A stretch of DNA of 64,000 bases from Acanthosepion esculentum (Eukaryota; Mollusca; Cephalopoda; Sepiida; Sepiidae), in the NCBI GenBank assembly GCA_964036315.1, contig OZ038517.1:50912455-50976454 (forward strand). Reading direction: 5' to 3'. Positions 58,874 to 64,000 of the stretch are shown piece by piece. A model generated the notes under the pieces. That model was not told where the DNA came from. It did not search any database and saw nothing but the letters and a program-made list of their open reading frames with translations. The position numbers and the translations under genes are program-made. Within the stretch, counting starts at the first letter, position 1. Every line of letters starts with the position of its first letter.

Positions 58874-60990
58874 CTGCCTACACAAACATTCCTCTGTATT
58901 TATATTCAAATACAATATATTCTTAGTTCTAAATCACTATATTTACAGGCAAAATAGCGTATTCGATAAAATTTAAAAAAAACAAACAGCAATGTACCCG
59001 ATTTTTCAACCAAAATATGTACTTAGTACTAAATGTTAATTCTGAATTTAATTTGAAGGCGTTGGAATCTGTTTACATTAAGTCCTACCAGCCACATCAC
59101 CGTAAGCTGACAGTGGATGGAAAGCTTAAATTTATTAATTAGTTTAAACTTTGAAAGTGATATATTTTAAAAAATAATATTTGGTCTTTAGTGCTCATTT
59201 TTTAGTAGCTGTGCCAGGACCGATAAACGAAACCTGTTGTTTTTTGTTAATCGGGTTCTTATTCGATATTATCATTTTACGGTTACGCTAATTGGCTAAT
59301 ATTATATTTTTGGTATCCATTTTAATTATTTATTTTATTTTTTTTTTGTTATAATTTTTTTCTTGTTCTAACATGTCTGTTTTTATTTGAATTAAAAAAA
59401 ATCTACAAACTATGCTATGCACGAAGGAATATGAGCAACCTAAAAAAAAAGAGTATCAACCGGCTTGCAGACAATGGCTTAGGAGAGAATGAAAGAAAAA
59501 ATAAATAAAAGGTGTAGGCGGATTTTTAGTGCGCCCACGTTAGTACCGAATGTGACACAAGGTCAGAAAAAGTGGATTTTTAGCAGCACACTGCATAGGC
59601 AATACCGTGGAAAAATTGCTAATGCCCCCTCTCTGGGGGCCTTGAGCTTAATTATTTTGTAACTATCCAGGAAAATACAGGTGTAAGTCTTGAAAGATGA
59701 ACGCCTTGGATCCTTTCCAAATTAATTAACTTGAAAAATAACTAATTAATAATTCGATCGTTTTTTTTTTCCTTTTCTTAAGCGTTGCGCATTTTAAAAA
59801 CAGATCCGACTTTTTTTTTTTTTCCATGAATGATTTAAAAGACTTTTCAAATCAAAATTCTTTTAATCTCTGGAATATTTAAAAAAATTGTTATCAATCT
59901 GGACCAACATATAGTAATTTATTTTGTCTCTAATAATTTATTTTAAAAAATATCTTTCCTTTTTTATAACGTTTTTATTTTCCTTTGATAAGAAGATAAT
60001 CGATAATCCTTAATTTCTCTCTATTAAGAAGCGTCTTAAGAAATAGACACAAAAATGAAAATCAGAGAGAAAACGACTGAGTGTATTGAAGTTGAGAAAA
60101 AAAAAAAAAACTGTCTAAAATCATCTTTAAAAGATTTTGTCCCCCCCACATTTATTTTGAAACTTTTTTTTTACTTACAATATGCGATCTAACGGCCCCG
60201 TGGGATATTTTATCACAGAAAACTAAGGTAATGCTGATTTTAAAATTAAATTAATAATTATTATTAATTAAAATAATTAATATAAATTTATCTTTTATTT
60301 ACGATTCTTTTATGAAAATGTCTTAAATTAAAGCATTATCATTGATAAGGTTTTTTATTCGTTAAACAAATGCTGAGGATTTCGTTGATACGAGACGGGG
60401 GGGGTAACACAAAATTAAAAACATTTTTTTTTTTTTTTTTTTTTTTTTAAATACATGAAGACAAAAATTTATAAGTCGCCAAGATTGAAGGAAGAAAAAA
60501 ATCTATTAAATTTCTCTCTCTGTTTCTATCTGTGTGTGTAACTCTCTCTCTCCTAAACATTTGCTCTTCTCTCTGTGATGAATGAAAAGATAGAAACTTT
60601 GGCACAACATCATCAGGGATCATGTGTCTGCCTCAGTAGCAATAATCTAAAAAGTCGATATCGTCACTTTAAAAAAGCGAGTTGAGCTTGAATCTTTATT
60701 TTTTACCTGAGCTAGAGCCTCGAAGAGCAATAACCTTCGGACTTGCGTTCCACTGTCAAGTTAATACCTGTGTAAACAAATAGGGTAGTATTTGGCAACC
60801 TATGGCGAATAAAAACATTTGAGAATCATTAAATGGCTTTCCCTCAATACTCCAGGTTATTTCTTTCTTGCTTCGGTCAGTTATCCTTAAAAAAAAAAAA
60901 CTGACTTGATTTCTATTTCGCTCAAGTTGACGCGCAACACTGCTAAGTCGGTGCCTATTTTTCGTCTCCTTTCGTCTTCAAGTTTTTCCT
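58874..60990. other. Unassigned region
   Basis: 59053-59141 on the plus strand reads ALESVYIKSYQPHHRKLTVD before a stop, a coding-like stretch without clear splice sites. Otherwise homopolymers and AT-rich DNA. CpG content rises after about 60590. Confidence 0.3.
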
Positions 60991-60996
60991 CTTCAA

Positions 60997-61048
60997 ATGC
61001 CCAGTCTTTTTGAGGACATAGATGATCATGGCCCTCCGCAGCTTCTGT
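60997..61048 (+). CDS. Candidate first coding exon of an unknown plus-strand gene
   Basis: The frame starts MPSLFEDIDDHGPPQLL and meets a donor-like T|GTAAAA at 61049. The 5' flank (60900-60996) is CpG-containing and pyrimidine-rich, as expected of a leader. The start context is weak (C at -3). Without the splice the frame ends after 24 codons. Protein not recognised. Confidence 0.3.
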
Positions 61049-61139
61049 GTAAAACTATGATTGCTATGTAGCAATGGTTTTTGTTGGGAAGGGTAGTAAG
61101 GTGGTTTTAGGACCTTCTCTACTTTCACTGTTAGTAGTT

Positions 61140-61465
61140 TTTTTTTTTTTTTTGTTTCACTGTTTCTGTCTCGCTCTATTTCTCTCTATGCCATATGCAT
61201 ATATATTGGATTGTCTGTCTGTCTGTTTCACTTTCTGTGTACTTTTTTGTCTGCTTTTCTGTCTCTGCTTCCATATCTCTCTTTCTCTGCTTCCTTATCT
61301 CTCTCACTCTCCTTATCTCTATTTTGTCTCTCTCTCTCTCTGTTTCCTTATCTCTGCTTCTATCTCTCATTTCTGTGTCTGTCTTTTTTTTGTCTCTATA
61401 ATGTGCGTCGTCTGTCAAGCACGTCATTTATTCTCTCTCTCTCTCTCTCTCTGTTTTTCTAATTC
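61140..61465 (+). repeat. (CT)-rich low-complexity tract
   Basis: TCTCTCTCTG-type repeats with TCTGTCTG blocks. Ser/Leu/Phe-rich frames across it are artefacts. Confidence 0.9.
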
Positions 61466-61897
61466 TGTCTGTTAACAACATTGCAAATACATTTCTTTGG
61501 GTTTTTTTTCCTTCTTTTAAAAAAACTTACCACAGTTTTTCTTTGGTTTCTTTCCTCCCGTCATGTGAATTGATAATAAGTAAATAAATTTTTTTTTATT
61601 ATTATTTCTCTCCTTCCGCGCAACTTTAGCGGGCCACTTCAAATTTTGGCTTTTTATTTTTATAGCAAATTTAATCTACTTTCTCAGACCGTAAGGCGGC
61701 CAATCCGCGAAAAATGATCTCTTCGTCTTTTACGAGGATCCGATTTCTCCCCAGACAGTACTCCCCCACCCCGCCCGTTATACTCGGTTACACTCCAAGT
61801 GAACGCTCTGATGTCTGCAACAAAAAAAGGGAACCGGTTAATAATTTTTGGGCGACTGACCTTTCTGACCTTGAGTCGTACTGTTTGTAACTGGGTG

Positions 61898-61898
<1 letters not shown>

Positions 61899-61962
<64 letters not shown>
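61899..61962 (+). repeat. (CA)n microsatellite, about 31 units
   Basis: Uninterrupted CA repeat. Confidence 0.97.
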
Positions 61963-61965
<3 letters not shown>

Positions 61966-62241
61966 TTGTGTTTATTTGTCGGGAATTAATAAAATTAAAA
62001 AATCATTCAAGCATTCATTCATTTACAAGACACACACAAAGAAAAAAACAATTTATTTACGTGTTATGATAAAATAAAACAGGTCGTAAATAAATTGAGT
62101 TTCTGTAGAATTAGGTCAGTGAAGTGGGGAAGAAAGAAAAGATTTCTGGAAAGTAGGGTGAATTGAGGAATCGATTTATATTTACTCGCGTCCGCATGTG
62201 CTTCTTGCAAATCAACGCTGTATGACCTTGACGAAATAATA

Positions 62242-62321
62242 ATGGACCCATCCGAAAATGTAGTCAGCTGTTCTCTTGTTTATACATCTGACATTTACGA
62301 AGCGAATAAACCGGTGCGAAT
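62242..62321 (+). CDS. Candidate coding exon, plus strand
   Basis: ATG in good context (A at -3, G at +4) opens MDPSENVVSCSLVYTSDIYE and runs to KPVR, followed by AT|GTAAGG, a good donor. The frame is also open upstream for at least 15 codons (SACASCKSTLYDLDEII), so it may be an internal exon. The composition is balanced, unlike the flanks. It could belong with 60997-61048. Protein not recognised. Confidence 0.35.
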
Positions 62322-62774
62322 GTAAGGGGTAGTAACTTTTTTTTTTTTTTTTCCAGTCTGGATTTATTTTCGTTAAAACTGGGCCGCACACCCATTTAAA
62401 ACCGAATTTAAAAAAAGGTGTTAATTTTTTTCCCAGTTCATTTTTTTGCTTTCGTTTTTAGGAACCTCCCCACCCCAGCGAAAAACGTTACCTATGGTTT
62501 ATGAATTTTTACAAATGAAAAAAATCTCCCTTGAAGCGTTTATTTTAAGTTGAATTTCAAGCTTTATTGCGTTTTTTATTTTACGATTTGGAGCAGATTT
62601 TCGGGAAATGAGTATCAGTTTGAATAAAAAAAAATAATTAAATTGATGATTTAACATTCTCCAAGGAACCCTGGTTTAAACTAAAACAAATTTTGAGATA
62701 AAAAGTTAATTTTCTTGAAATTTCATGAAATTAAGTGGTGGTAACCCCCCTTCTCTCTCTCTACAATACATATA

Positions 62775-62863
62775 CAGTGTAACCCGGATATAAGAGATTT
62801 TCTCTGGTCCCAAATTAGAGCCATAATTACCTAAACAAAATATTATCTCTTATATCCGGGTTA

Positions 62864-62868
<5 letters not shown>
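62775..62868. mobile_element. Pogo/Tigger-like MITE, shortest copy
   Basis: CAGTGTAACCCGGATATAAG to the complement ending ACTA, TA flanks, 94 bp. Retains CTCTGGTCCCAAATTAGAGC. (TA)n of about 45 bases follows. Confidence 0.85.
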
Positions 62869-62913
<45 letters not shown>

Positions 62914-62919
<6 letters not shown>

Positions 62920-64000
62920 TAAAGAAATAAAAAATTTTTTACCGAGATTGTCTAAAATAAAAATTGAAAATTTAATAATTTATTCATTTGTCAATAAGTC
63001 ATGAAAGTTTCTTTGAATTCTGACGATTATTTGATTTTTGTAAGAATTTCCAAATCAATGTGTTTTACACTGGAAAAAAGACACTAAAACACTGATCGTA
63101 AATATTATATCAACCACCGATGCAGAAAAACAAAAAAAAAAAAATAGAATTTTAAACAAAATTTCAAATATGCTAGAAAGGATTAAAAATTTGAAATAAT
63201 ACAAAAAAATACTTTGGTCTTTCCTCTTAATAATAGTATAAACATTTTGATAAAACTTTTTTTAAAAGTTTGGGGCCTTTTTTCATCATGACATACTGAT
63301 TTTACACTGAAGAAGTGAAGATACCTATATAAGACCTCCCCCTGCCAACAGGGTCACATCCTTTGGTCATGATCACCAATTAATATAACATCTTTTGGTC
63401 GCTGCCTACTCATGGTGGTTTAACTGCATTTGGTGGTCCGGTCCTTGGGGTTTTAGCATGATGTCTTAACCACATGGCTAACTCTGCACTGATCAACGCT
63501 GACGCTACCCCAAGCTGGTTGTTGGTGGCTGACAGCTTCGATCCACGTTGTGTTCTTGATCTCGGAGCAGTGGAAGATCAAATGTCATCACAATATAGCC
63601 GCATTGGTTCAAGCTGTGGTGGGTGCTACATTAAAGAAGAAAAATATCTTCAAGCTGAAAAAATAAAATGAGAGATTTGTGAGGTTAATTTTCAGTTCGT
63701 TTATATGGCTGTTGGTACAACAAAAATTAAACCTTCCCATATCAATCCCCATAGTGACACTGGGCCTTGCCTTGACTTCTGGAGATACTGGGTTGGAATC
63801 AGGAGCAGCTGACAGATTTCAGAGGCACTCAATGTGGGATCTCAGCCCAAAGTCTCTGAGCTCCCCAAAGTCATCTGCTTATATGCACTTTGGCCTGAAA
63901 CAGTGAGGCTGAAGGGTTCTGAGGATTTAGTGGTTCCCCATTTTCACTATTTCCAATAAAGGCTTTCTTTATTCCCTATTTCTGCTTTCTTTATTCCCTA
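62914..64000. other. Unassigned right end
   Basis: 63290-63470 has SINE-like text (ACACTGAAGAAGTGAAGATA) but no clear Pol III boxes. Plus frames at 63474-63671 and 63679-63906 are open without recognisable domains. An AATAAA (about 63955) and a short TTTCTTTATTCCCTA repeat lie at the very end. Confidence 0.3.

Noticed and set aside
61074..61475. 133-codon hydrophobic frame as a membrane protein
   Set aside because: Most of it translates a TCTCTG-rich tract (Leu/Ser/Phe/Cys), a composition artefact.

Overview
This is a eukaryotic, animal-type window. It is AT-rich and dominated by transposon remnants, SINEs and simple repeats. GT-AG introns of hundreds to thousands of bases separate small exons, and there are no operons or ribosome-binding-site-led reading frames. 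The mix of mariner, pogo-like and hAT-like DNA elements, Penelope-like elements with a GIY-YIG domain, CR1/RTE-like LINE ends and several Pol III SINE families fits an invertebrate, perhaps a mollusc. The species cannot be fixed from the sequence alone.

One protein-coding gene can be read with confidence. It lies on the minus strand from about 25.9 kb down to 2.7 kb. Seven exons (25765-25895, 17906-18743, 13823-13971, 10033-10094, 8609-8744, 6178-6274, 2717-2821) join with consistent splice phase at all six junctions into a 506-codon open frame. Motifs in exons 3 and 5-7 (LGYDWIA, NRLFP, RRGSVDSSETLSLGK-HCVTGW) identify it as an orthologue of MIIP, the migration and invasion inhibitory protein. 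Its introns hold most of the transposon debris of the left third of the window. Three weaker exon candidates lie at the right: a possible last exon of a minus-strand gene (58770-58873) and two possible plus-strand exons (60997-61048, 62242-62321).

Layout: 0-1.5 kb, AT minisatellite. 2.7-25.9 kb, the MIIP gene, with SINEs, LINE ends, a deleted mariner, two Penelope GIY-YIG fragments and a 1 kb purine tract in its introns. 26-31.9 kb, intergenic debris, a 42-bp-arm hairpin and a Penelope reverse-transcriptase fragment. 31.9-38.7 kb, one mariner split into four pieces by three nested insertions, one of which carries a 3 kb VNTR. 39.5-40.7 kb, a 29-bp minisatellite. 41.3-42.6 kb, duplicated LINE pieces. 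44-46.8 kb, palindromic and minisatellite DNA and inverted tRNA-SINEs. 48.6-49.8 kb, a degenerate tandem array of 5S rRNA sequence broken by a SINE. 50.2-53 kb, mariner ends and a tRNA-like tandem array. 53-64 kb, mostly unassigned AT-rich DNA with a hAT-like MITE and the three exon candidates.

The most interesting theme is that Pol III-type promoter sequence is tandemly multiplied in several unrelated families: 116 bp x3, 138 bp x4, 350 bp x2, about 140 bp 5S units, and about 120 bp tRNA-like units. There is also a SINE with a 5S head followed directly by a tRNA head, and a SINE whose internal short repeat has grown from about 3-5 to about 65 units, an SVA-like architecture.
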